From positions 1 through 34,525 of the forward strand of contig DASZRK010000042.1 in assembly GCA_035549195.1 (NCBI GenBank): 34,525 bases of DNA. The letters run 5' to 3'. Source of the stretch: a bacterium. GTDB taxonomy: Bacteria; Oederibacteriota; Muellerivitia; Muellerivitales; Muellerivitaceae. The translations under genes and the position numbers were made by a program. Shown here piece after piece: positions 14,446-22,172 of the stretch. The notes below the pieces were generated by a model that did no database searches, was not told the DNA's origin, and was given only the letters and a program-made list of their open reading frames with translations. The stretch's first letter is position 1. Each line of letters starts with the position of its first letter.

Positions 14446-16254
14446 ATGCTCCAAGGCAACATCGACAAATACAAACTCCTTGAGATCAAGGGCAGCGGGA
14501 CCTTCGGGACCGTCTGGCTGGCCGAGGACACCTGGATCGGTAAAAAGGTGGCCATCAAGATCCCCCATAACCAAAAAGAGGAATTCACCACCCTCATCGC
14601 CGAACCCAAGCTCCTCGCCTCGCTGGACCACCCCAACATCGTTCAGATCCTCACCGTCGACAAGGCCGAGAACATCTTCTTCATGGTCATGGAATACGTG
14701 GACGGGAAGAACCTGGCCCAGCTCATCCAGGAAACCCCGCTCACTTATAAAGAAGCCGTCGACATCGTCATCCAGATCCTCAACGCCCTCCAATACGCCC
14801 ATGAAAAGAACGTCATCCACCGCGACCTCAAGCCGGGGAACATCCTCCTGACCGCCGAACGGAAGGCCAAGATCACCGACTTCGGGACCGCCCTCATCCA
14901 GACCGGCAAGAGCGGCGCCACCATCGGCGGCACCCTTTACTACATGTCCAAGGAACAGGTCCTGGGCCATCCGGCCAAGGCCTCGGACGTCTATTCGGTC
15001 GGCGTCATCCTCTACGAGATGGTCACGGGCAAACTGCCCTTTTACGACGAGGTCCCCATGGCCGTCCTCAATAAGATCCTCAAGGACGACGTGCCCGAGC
15101 CCCACAAGATCAACGCCAAGGTCCCCAAGGAGATCGAGGCGGTCATCATGAAGGCCCTCCAGAAGGAGGTCTCAAAACGTTACCAAACGGCCGCCGAGAT
15201 GCGGCAGGACCTGGAAAAGCTCCCCGCGAACATCCTCGAGGCGCCCATCGGCATCGGCTCCAAGACCCAGGATATCCTGACCCACACGATCATCCAAGAA
15301 GAGACCAAGAAGCAGGTCTCCAAGGAAGTGGGGGACATCAACAGCCTGCGTTATCAGGGTTACCACTACAAACTGGTCAAGACCATCGGGACACGCGGGA
15401 AGGAAGAGGGGAACTTCATTTCACCCGTGGCGGTGGCCGTGGATGGCCAGAAGCGCGTCTATGTCTGCGACTCGATGAAATGTAACGTCCAGGTCTTCGA
15501 TCCCGACGGCAAACACCTCTACACCGTGGGCAAGTTCGGGAAGGAAGTGAGCGATCCCAAGGAGGTCTCCTTCCTGCTCCCCGTCTCCATCGCGGTGGAC
15601 CAGGGCGGCAACCTGGTGGCCCTGGACGCCAAGACCTGCAACGTCCAGGTCATCGGGAAGATGGGGCAGCTCCTGGCCAAGTTCGGGGAACCCGCTTCAC
15701 CGACCACGGGCAAGATCGAGATCGGCGCCGGGGGATTCTTCCACCCCCAGGCCCTGGCCCTGGACGACAAGGACAACATCTACGTCTCCGATACCGGGAA
15801 CCACCGCATCCGCGTCTTCAACCCGGCGGGCAAGGTCCTCAACAAGTTCGGCATCCAGGGCGCCCGGCTGGGCGAGTTCAACTGCCCCGCGGGACTGGTG
15901 CTGGACAGCTCCGGGAACCTCCTGGTGGTGGACGAAAAGAACTACCGGGTCCAGATCTTCACGGCCAAGGGGGCCTTCAAGAACAAGTTCGGCAAACGGG
16001 GCACCAGCCGCGGCGAATTCATGGCCCCCGTGGGCATCGCGGTGGATTCCAAACGGAATATTTTCGTCACGGACCGCGACATGCGTATCCAAGTTTTCGA
16101 CCCGGAGGGGTATTATCTAACCGAGTTCGGGACTCCCCAGGGCAACTACAAGATCGCCCCCAAGTATTACGGGGTCGCCATGGACGCGGAGAACAGCCTT
16201 TACGTCACCGACATCGCCAATTGCAGTGTGCTGGTCTACGCGCTCAAGAAATAG
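14446..16254 (+). CDS. Ser/Thr protein kinase fused to a six-blade NHL propeller
   Basis: A 602-residue protein. Residues about 8-268 are a Hanks-type kinase: glycine loop GSGTFGTV, ATP lysine Lys38 in VAIK, catalytic HRDLKPGN with Asp127, Lys129 and Asn132, and metal-binding DFG with Asp145. The activation segment ends MSKEQ instead of the usual (S/A)PEQ. Residues about 302-602 hold six NHL repeats (pattern P.(G/A)(I/V)A(V/L)D...(I/V)YV.D..N.R(I/V)QVF), enough for a complete propeller. No transmembrane helix lies between the two, unlike mycobacterial PknD, so both should be cytoplasmic. The NHL part probably binds a ligand or partner. The gene is followed after 18 bases by an FHA-containing cyclase, an obvious candidate target because FHA domains bind phospho-threonine. 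Confidence 0.93.
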   Translation: MLQGNIDKYKLLEIKGSGTFGTVWLAEDTWIGKKVAIKIPHNQKEEFTTLIAEPKLLASLDHPNIVQILTVDKAENIFFMVMEYVDGKNLAQLIQETPLTYKEAVDIVIQILNALQYAHEKNVIHRDLKPGNILLTAERKAKITDFGTALIQTGKSGATIGGTLYYMSKEQVLGHPAKASDVYSVGVILYEMVTGKLPFYDEVPMAVLNKILKDDVPEPHKINAKVPKEIEAVIMKALQKEVSKRYQTAAEMRQDLEKLPANILEAPIGIGSKTQDILTHTIIQEETKKQVSKEVGDINSLRYQGYHYKLVKTIGTRGKEEGNFISPVAVAVDGQKRVYVCDSMKCNVQVFDPDGKHLYTVGKFGKEVSDPKEVSFLLPVSIAVDQGGNLVALDAKTCNVQVIGKMGQLLAKFGEPASPTTGKIEIGAGGFFHPQALALDDKDNIYVSDTGNHRIRVFNPAGKVLNKFGIQGARLGEFNCPAGLVLDSSGNLLVVDEKNYRVQIFTAKGAFKNKFGKRGTSRGEFMAPVGIAVDSKRNIFVTDRDMRIQVFDPEGYYLTEFGTPQGNYKIAPKYYGVAMDAENSLYVTDIANCSVLVYALKK

Positions 16255-16272
16255 AAGGGAAGCGAGAGCGGA

Positions 16273-17844
16273 ATGAGCCCATCGACGACCCCCGAACCGA
16301 CGACCCCGGGACGCATCGTCCTCACCCCCCCGAAATCCGGGGGGAAGCCCCAGATCACCCTGACGGTCCTGGCCGGCCCCGAGCAGGGCCAGATCTTCAA
16401 GATCGCCCGCCCCACCACCACGCTCGGCCGCTCCAACACCTGCGAGATCGTCATCACCGACCCCCTGGTCTCCCGCCAGCATTGCCAGGTCATCCTGGGG
16501 ATGGGCGGCATCAACCTGAGGGACCTGGGCAGCACCAACGGCACTTTCCTCAATGGGACCCGGGTCACGGAAAGCCCGTTGCGCAACCAGGACGTGGTCT
16601 CCATCGGGGGCACCCGCCTGCGTTTCGCGGTGGAGGTGGCCAAGGACGAGGCCGAAAGCAAGACGCCCAAGCTCGACGAACTGGCCCACAAGAAACTCCT
16701 GACCCTCTACGAGGTCGGGAACATCGTCAATTCGGTCCTGGAACTCAAGACCCTGCTCAACATCATCATGGCCATGGCCATCAAGGTCATGCAGGCCAAC
16801 CGGGGTTTCCTGCTCCTGAAAGAAGGCGGGAACGAACTCAAACCCGTCGCCACCCACGCCCTGACCCCCACCGAGGCCCAGGCCCCCTACAGCAAGACCA
16901 TCGTGGACACGGTGCTCCGGGAGAGGGTCCCGGTGCTGGTGCTCGACGCCTCCCACGACGTGCGCTTCGCCAACCGGGATTCCCTGAAGGCCCTGCCGCT
17001 CTCCTCGGTCATCTGCGTGCCCATCTGGGAAAGGGAGAACATCGTGGGCGTCATCTACGTGGACAAGGCCGAAGGGACCAATACCTTCAACGAAGAGGAT
17101 ATGTACTTCCTTTCGGCCTTCGCCAACCAGGCGGCGGTGGCCATCGCCAACGCGAAGCTCTTCGACGACGTGAGGCGCGAGGAACGCCTGCGGACCTCCC
17201 TTCAACGCTATCTTTCGCCCAATATCGTGGAGGACATGGTCCAGAAGGACAGCTCCAGCTTCTCCCTGGGCGGGGCCAAGAAGAAGGTCAGCGTCCTCTT
17301 CTGCGACATCCGTGGCTTCACCACCCTGACCGAGAAGGAGCCGGTGGAGACCATCGTGGGCCTCCTGAACGAGTATTTCAGCGCGATGTCGGAGGTCATC
17401 TTCGCCAACAACGGGACCCTCGATAAGTTCATCGGGGACGCCATCATGGCCATCTATGGGGCGCCCATCGAAGTGGCCGACGGCGCCTACAAGTGCGTGA
17501 AGACGGCGGTCGAAATGCGCACCAAACTTGCCCTTTTGAACGAGAAGTGGAAAAAAGAGAAGAAACCCCAGATCCAGGTGGGCTTCGGCATCAACACCGG
17601 CGAGGCCATCGTGGGCAACATCGGCAGTGAACGACGGATGGAATACACCGCCATCGGCGACATGGTGAACGTGGCCGCACGGGTGGAAGGGGAGACCGAG
17701 GGCGACCAGATCTTCATCACCGAGGACACCTTCAAGGAACTGGGGAACCGGGTAATGGTCAAGAAACTCTCCGCCACCGCCCTCAAGGGCAAATCCTCCA
17801 AGGTCCAGATCTATGAAGTGACCGGGTTGAACAGCGCCTCCTGA
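16273..17844 (+). CDS. FHA-GAF-class III adenylate cyclase
   Basis: A 523-residue cytoplasmic signalling enzyme that should make cAMP. Residues about 23-115 are an FHA domain (TLGRSNTCEI, SRQH, STNGTFLNG), which binds phospho-threonine. Residues about 142-300 are a GAF domain. The cyclase domain (about 337-515) keeps metal-binding Asp345 in FCDIRGFT and Asp389 in FIGDAIMA, adenine-selecting Lys385 in LDKF paired with Thr459 in EYTAIGD, and transition-state Asn466 and Arg470 in VNVAAR. A Lys/Thr pair marks class IIIb cyclases, several of which respond to bicarbonate. All catalytic residues are present, so it should work as a homodimer. The pairing with the upstream kinase suggests that phosphorylation controls cAMP output. 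Confidence 0.94.
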   Translation: MSPSTTPEPTTPGRIVLTPPKSGGKPQITLTVLAGPEQGQIFKIARPTTTLGRSNTCEIVITDPLVSRQHCQVILGMGGINLRDLGSTNGTFLNGTRVTESPLRNQDVVSIGGTRLRFAVEVAKDEAESKTPKLDELAHKKLLTLYEVGNIVNSVLELKTLLNIIMAMAIKVMQANRGFLLLKEGGNELKPVATHALTPTEAQAPYSKTIVDTVLRERVPVLVLDASHDVRFANRDSLKALPLSSVICVPIWERENIVGVIYVDKAEGTNTFNEEDMYFLSAFANQAAVAIANAKLFDDVRREERLRTSLQRYLSPNIVEDMVQKDSSSFSLGGAKKKVSVLFCDIRGFTTLTEKEPVETIVGLLNEYFSAMSEVIFANNGTLDKFIGDAIMAIYGAPIEVADGAYKCVKTAVEMRTKLALLNEKWKKEKKPQIQVGFGINTGEAIVGNIGSERRMEYTAIGDMVNVAARVEGETEGDQIFITEDTFKELGNRVMVKKLSATALKGKSSKVQIYEVTGLNSAS

Positions 17845-17910
17845 GAAGCCCCTTTCCTTCGCCTTCCCTTTTGACTAAGTTGTCCTTTTATTCCCGTCCT
17901 TGAGGGCGTC

Positions 17911-19740
17911 TTGCCGAAGATAAAGCTCCTGCCAGAAAAGGTCATCAACCAGATCGCCGCCGGGGAAGTGGTCGAAAGGCCATCTTCGGTCGTGAAAGAA
18001 CTGGTCGAGAACGCCCTGGACGCGAGGACCGATTCCATCGAGGTGGAGGTGGAGGAGGGCGGCCTGAAGCTCATCAAGGTGACCGACCGGGGGGAGGGGA
18101 TGACCCCGGAGGACGCCCACCTGGCCGTCCAAAAGCACGCCACCAGCAAGATCCAGACGACGGACGACCTCTCCCGGCTCCATTCCTTCGGGTTCCGGGG
18201 CGAGGCCCTGGCTTCCATCGCCTCCGTCTCCAATTTCGAGCTCTCCACCCGGACCGCCGATTCACTGTCGGGCATCTCCATCAAGGTCAAGGGCGGCGCG
18301 GCCCCCAAGGCCGTCGAGACCGGGCGTCCCGTGGGCACCACCGTCACGATCTCCAACCTCTTCTTCAATACGCCCGCGCGGCTCAAGTTCATGAAGAAGC
18401 AGACCACCGAGGAGAACCATATCCACATGGTGGTGATGACCTACGCCCTGGCCTTTCCACAGGTCGGGTTCAAACTGACCCTGGACGGGAAACAATCGCT
18501 CTCGGTGACGCCCTCGGACCGGCCCGCCCGGCTCTCGGCCATCTTCGGGAAGGACCTGGCCAGGGCCTTCCTGCCGGTCTCCTTCGACCATCCGGGCCTG
18601 TCCCTTTCGGGGGTCGTGAGCGCCCCGACGGTGACCAAACCCACCCGGGAGAACATGGTCTTCTTCGTCAACGACCGTTGGATCGCCAATCCCTCGCTGG
18701 GCCACGCGGTCATGACGGCCTTCCACACCCTGCTTCCGACCCGGCGTTTTCCGGTCTCGGTCCTTTTCCTGAAGGTCCCCGAGGATCAGGTCGACGTGAA
18801 CGTGCACCCGACCAAGAAGGAAGTGAAGTTCGCCAAGGACCGCGAGATCTACGATGCCATCGTAAGGTCCCTTCGGGGCGCCCTCCTGTCGGCCCCCGGG
18901 TCACTTCAGGCACCCGCATCCGGCGAAGCCGGTTATACCCCCGCCTCTTTCCAACCCGCCATGGCCCAGGAACCTGGCACGGTCACCCAAGCTCCAGCGG
19001 ACCTTTATGACAGGATCGCTTCCAAATATCCCGAAGCCCCTGCTCCCGTTCTTCCGATGCAGGAGATCTCCAACCTGGGTCACGGACCCGCTCCGGCCGA
19101 ACCCGCCTTGGGCAAGGCGAATCTCCAGGCCCGCCGTATCGACCCGAATTCAGCCCTCTATAACTTCAGCCAGCTCTTCAACACCTTCATCGTTTTCCAG
19201 TCGGACAGTGAGATGTTCATCGCCGACCAGCACACGGTCCACGAACGCCTGAACTACGAGAAGTTGATGCAGGGATTGCGCGAGAAGAAATTGGAGGTCC
19301 AGCCGCTCCTGGTCCCCGTGACGGTGGAATTGAGCGCCAAGGAGGCCCAGGTCCTCAAGAACAACCAGGAAACCCTGATGGAACTGGGCATGGAAGTGGC
19401 GCCCTTTGGGGGCAACACCTTCCTGGTTCGAAGCGTTCCGGCGGACCTGGCGGGGAAGAACCTGGTCACCCTCCTGAAGGACCTGGTGGACGACCTGGCG
19501 GCCCAGGATGCCGCCGGCATCCAAAGCACCAATCGGCTCGACCAGGCCCGCGAACGGGCCGCCACTTTCCTCTCCTGCCGCAGCGCGGTCATGGCCGGGG
19601 ACCGCCTCAACGAGGAACAGATGCGGGGCCTCATCGACCGGATGCGGCAGGCCAACCTGCCTTTCACTTGTCCCCACGGCCGTCCCACCATCCTTTCGAT
19701 CCCGCTTTCCGATCTCTACCGCCGTTTTGACAGGCATTGA
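17911..19740 (+). CDS. mutL: DNA mismatch repair protein MutL (endonuclease-type)
   Basis: A 609-residue GHKL ATPase that links MutS recognition to strand removal. The N-terminal ATPase motifs are KVINQIAAGEVVERP, ENALDA, DRGEGM, and FRGEALASI; a variable linker of about residues 325-405 follows. The C-terminal domain has DQHTVHERLNYE from Asp439, which fits the endonuclease motif DQHAxxExxxxE except Ala to Thr, plus SCRSAVMAGD and CPHGRP (Cys587). This suggests a nicking MutL, as in bacteria without MutH. Translation starts at a TTG (17911) with GAGGG upstream. It precedes miaA, as in E. coli. MutS is not in the window. Confidence 0.96.
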   Translation: MPKIKLLPEKVINQIAAGEVVERPSSVVKELVENALDARTDSIEVEVEEGGLKLIKVTDRGEGMTPEDAHLAVQKHATSKIQTTDDLSRLHSFGFRGEALASIASVSNFELSTRTADSLSGISIKVKGGAAPKAVETGRPVGTTVTISNLFFNTPARLKFMKKQTTEENHIHMVVMTYALAFPQVGFKLTLDGKQSLSVTPSDRPARLSAIFGKDLARAFLPVSFDHPGLSLSGVVSAPTVTKPTRENMVFFVNDRWIANPSLGHAVMTAFHTLLPTRRFPVSVLFLKVPEDQVDVNVHPTKKEVKFAKDREIYDAIVRSLRGALLSAPGSLQAPASGEAGYTPASFQPAMAQEPGTVTQAPADLYDRIASKYPEAPAPVLPMQEISNLGHGPAPAEPALGKANLQARRIDPNSALYNFSQLFNTFIVFQSDSEMFIADQHTVHERLNYEKLMQGLREKKLEVQPLLVPVTVELSAKEAQVLKNNQETLMELGMEVAPFGGNTFLVRSVPADLAGKNLVTLLKDLVDDLAAQDAAGIQSTNRLDQARERAATFLSCRSAVMAGDRLNEEQMRGLIDRMRQANLPFTCPHGRPTILSIPLSDLYRRFDRH

Positions 19741-19747
19741 TCCCTCG

Positions 19748-19815
19748 CCGCGAAGACGCGAAGAACGCGAAGTGAAGCATGGCTGACAGCCAAAAACCAA
19801 AAACCAAGGACCCGA
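19748..19815 (+). repeat. Compound junction repeat running into the miaA start
   Basis: The mutL-miaA gap holds three copies of a CGCGAAG-type unit (19748-19777). After the start codon comes an A-rich run with two CCAAAAA copies and CCAAGGACCC (about 19788-19812), which encodes an extra Lys/Pro-rich N-terminus of MiaA. Both parts resemble elements at 9454 and 10017. Confidence 0.5.
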
Positions 19816-20708
19816 AACTTCCCATCATCGTGGGCCCTACCGGGGTGGGAAAATCCGAAGTGGCCTTCCAATTGGCCATAAGGACCGGAGCTGAGATCGT
19901 TTCGGCGGACGCCTTCCAGGTCTATCAGGGTTTGGAGGTCGGCACCGCCCAACCTTCGAAGGAATGGCAAGCGAAAGTGCCCCATCATTTGGTGGGAGTC
20001 CGCGACCCAAAAGAGACCTGGAACGCCGTGGAGTTCGCCCGGGAGGCATCCCGGATCCTGGAAGAAAAGGACGGGACTTTCCTGCTCGTCGGCGGGGCCG
20101 GCTTCTATATCCGCGCCCTGGTGGAAGGGGCCCCCGAAGGTTCCTCGCCCGCACCGGAGGTCCGGCGGTCCATCCTGCAACGGGTCCAGGAGCTGGGGAA
20201 CGAAGGCGCCTGGGCCTGGCTCCAGGAACGCGACCCCCAGGCCGCCCAACGCCTGCATTCGAACGACCTCAAACGGATCTGCCGTGCGCTGGAGAAGACC
20301 TACCCGGTCCAACCCGTTGCGCCCGGATACCGCCCCCTGGGAAAGGATCGGGTTTTGTTTTTGGGGCTGGAACGTTCCCGGGATAAACTGGACGCGCTTT
20401 TGAGGGAAAGGACCCGAAGGATGTGGTCCGGCGGCCTCTTGGAAGAGACCCAGGACCTCTTGAAGACCGGCCTGTCCCAGGACCATCCCGTTTGGGGCGC
20501 CATCGGCTACGCGGAGGCGGCGCTCTTCCTCCGGGGGGAATTGGGCCGGGAAGAAGCCGTCGAGCGGACCTTCCGGCGGACCCGCCAATATGCCAAACGC
20601 CAATGGACCTGGTTCCGGCACCAGCACGAGGTCCGCTGGTTCGATCTGGACCGCTATCCGGATACAAGCCGCGTCGTGGACGACCTGGTCGAAGCGATCA
20701 CCGCCTGA
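19779..20708 (+). CDS. miaA: tRNA dimethylallyltransferase
   Basis: A 309-residue enzyme that adds dimethylallyl to A37 of tRNAs reading UNN codons, the substrate for i6A and ms2i6A. The P-loop GPTGVGKS is at residues 19-26, followed by the family's SADAFQVYQGLEVGTAQPS, PHHLVGVRDP and LVGGAGFYIRALVEG. The C-terminal TRQYAKRQWTWFRH segment is the conserved tRNA-binding end. About 12 residues before the usual N-terminus (SQKPKTKDPKL) come from an A-rich repeat. Only GAAG precedes the ATG, so the ribosome site is weak and derives from the junction repeat. The stop codon overlaps the next start. hfq, which often follows miaA, is absent here. Confidence 0.96.
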   Translation: MADSQKPKTKDPKLPIIVGPTGVGKSEVAFQLAIRTGAEIVSADAFQVYQGLEVGTAQPSKEWQAKVPHHLVGVRDPKETWNAVEFAREASRILEEKDGTFLLVGGAGFYIRALVEGAPEGSSPAPEVRRSILQRVQELGNEGAWAWLQERDPQAAQRLHSNDLKRICRALEKTYPVQPVAPGYRPLGKDRVLFLGLERSRDKLDALLRERTRRMWSGGLLEETQDLLKTGLSQDHPVWGAIGYAEAALFLRGELGREEAVERTFRRTRQYAKRQWTWFRHQHEVRWFDLDRYPDTSRVVDDLVEAITA

Positions 20709-21163
20709 TGGAGAACAAAGTGCAACATATCCGTATCCGCGCGGCCGGGATCCTGGTCAAGGACGACCGGATCCTCCTGGTCCGTCACGAGAAGAACGGT
20801 AAAAGTTATTGGCTCCTCCCCGGAGGAGGCGTCGATTTCGGGGAATCGGTCGCCGAGGGCCTCCGAAGGGAATTCCAGGAGGAAGTCGGCCTGGACATCC
20901 AGGTCGGCCCCATGGTCCTGGTCCATGATTCCATCCCGCCCAATCATCATCGGCAGGTCCTGAACATCTATTTCATGGTCTCGACGGACCGCTATGAACT
21001 CAAGGTGACCCCGGATGCGGTCCTGCGCGATGCGGCCTTTTACCCGCTCACCGAATTCCAGGGAATGCCCGTCAATCCGGACGTGAAAGCCGAGATCCTG
21101 GAAGGCCTGAAGACCGGGTGGGCCAAGGGATGCCTCTATATCGGCAACCAATGGAAGGACTGA
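20708..21163 (+). CDS. Nudix hydrolase
   Basis: A 151-residue pyrophosphohydrolase of the Nudix superfamily. The full Nudix box (GX5EX7REUXEEXGU) runs from about residue 40 to 62 (GGVDFGES...RREFQEEVGL), so it should hydrolyse a nucleoside diphosphate linked to another group. The substrate cannot be told; ADP-ribose or oxidised nucleotides are common for this size. The start codon overlaps the miaA stop codon as TGATG, indicating coupled translation. An in-frame region upstream inside miaA is not part of the protein. Confidence 0.93.
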   Translation: MENKVQHIRIRAAGILVKDDRILLVRHEKNGKSYWLLPGGGVDFGESVAEGLRREFQEEVGLDIQVGPMVLVHDSIPPNHHRQVLNIYFMVSTDRYELKVTPDAVLRDAAFYPLTEFQGMPVNPDVKAEILEGLKTGWAKGCLYIGNQWKD

Positions 21164-21167
21164 CGGA

Positions 21168-21196
21168 TAGAACAACCCTAGGGCCTGGGCTATACT
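21168..21196 (+). promoter_or_regulatory. Candidate promoter for the 21248 gene
   Basis: TATACT (21191-21196) lies 17 bases after a weak TAGAAC (21168-21173). Transcription would begin near 21203, giving a 45-base leader that carries GGGGAGG six bases before the GTG start. Confidence 0.45.
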
Positions 21197-21247
21197 AGGC
21201 GCCTGTCCGACATCCATGCCGCCATATCACCCACGGGGAGGCCGTTC

Positions 21248-22126
21248 GTGAAATTCTTCGCCGTCCTGCTTCTTTCGACCCTTTCAACGTTTACAGCCTT
21301 CCGGGCTTGGGCGATCCCGCCCCAGGAGGTCCAAGACCGCAAGGAGATGGCCCAGGTCTGGGTGGACCGGCACAATGGCGACCTTTCGGACGATGCGAAA
21401 GCCTACTTCAAGGCCATCAAGTTCAAGAAACACGCCTTTTATGCCTCTTCCTGGCACAAACCCGTCGTCCGGATGAAGCGCCTTTCCACGGGCCAAGCCG
21501 CCCGCATGGGCGTCCCGGCCTCGGTCAACCATAAGGACGGTTCCATCGTTCCCCTGACCTCCCTTTATGTTTCCCACGCCTCCAACGAGGAATTCCTGAC
21601 CGCCAATTATTCCGACGAGATCGACCGCCTTCATTGCTCGACGGACATCTACATCAAGATCGGCCTTCAATACCGCCATCTTTTTCACGGCGAAGGCTAT
21701 CCCGGCTGCGCCCGCGTCCTGTCCCTGGGGAAGGACCTCCCGGCCTTCTTCGAGGTTTCCACCTACGGCGGCGGCACCCGTTGCGACCGGACCATCTACC
21801 GGCTGGATACGGAAGCCATCAAGGCCAAGAACGACGAGCTTTACGACCATCCCGAGCTCATCGATGTCCAGAAGTACGTGAAGGACGAACTGGAGATCCA
21901 CAACTGGCTCGAAGGCTTCACGGCCTACAAGGATGTGAACAAGGACGGGACCTTGGAAGTGATCAACAGTTCGGTCGTTCTCTATCCTCCGGACCTCAAG
22001 ACCAAGGTCAAGGAACGCTACAAGATGGTGGACAACGATTTCGGGGCCTTCCGACAGACCGCCGTGATCTACCAATGGGACGACGGAAAGTCGAAATTCG
22101 TCCCCCTCGGCGAGCATTTCTACTGA
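21248..22126 (+). CDS. Exported protein of unknown function
   Basis: A 292-residue protein with a signal peptide (FFAVLLLSTLSTFTAFRAWA, cleavage after AWA). I do not recognise the family. The mature part is mixed alpha/beta with several aromatic-rich strands, four cysteines (HCSTD, YPGCARV, TRCDRT) that could form disulfides in the periplasm, and a DVNKDGTLEV segment that fits a Ca2+-binding EF-hand/dockerin-type loop of the DxNxDG class. Translation begins at GTG with GGGGAGG six bases upstream. It is followed after 46 bases by another exported gene, perhaps cotranscribed. No homologue-based function can be offered. Confidence 0.75.
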   Translation: MKFFAVLLLSTLSTFTAFRAWAIPPQEVQDRKEMAQVWVDRHNGDLSDDAKAYFKAIKFKKHAFYASSWHKPVVRMKRLSTGQAARMGVPASVNHKDGSIVPLTSLYVSHASNEEFLTANYSDEIDRLHCSTDIYIKIGLQYRHLFHGEGYPGCARVLSLGKDLPAFFEVSTYGGGTRCDRTIYRLDTEAIKAKNDELYDHPELIDVQKYVKDELEIHNWLEGFTAYKDVNKDGTLEVINSSVVLYPPDLKTKVKERYKMVDNDFGAFRQTAVIYQWDDGKSKFVPLGEHFY

Positions 22127-22172
22127 TCCAAGCGGCCCGGATCCGCATCTCCCCGGGCCCAAGCTGGTCCTG

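Noticed and set aside
20423-20707. An upstream extension of the Nudix gene inside miaA
   Set aside because: It overlaps the conserved miaA end, and the TGATG overlap at 20706-20710 gives a natural start.
20709-21163. hfq after miaA
   Set aside because: The gene after miaA has a full Nudix box and no Sm motifs.
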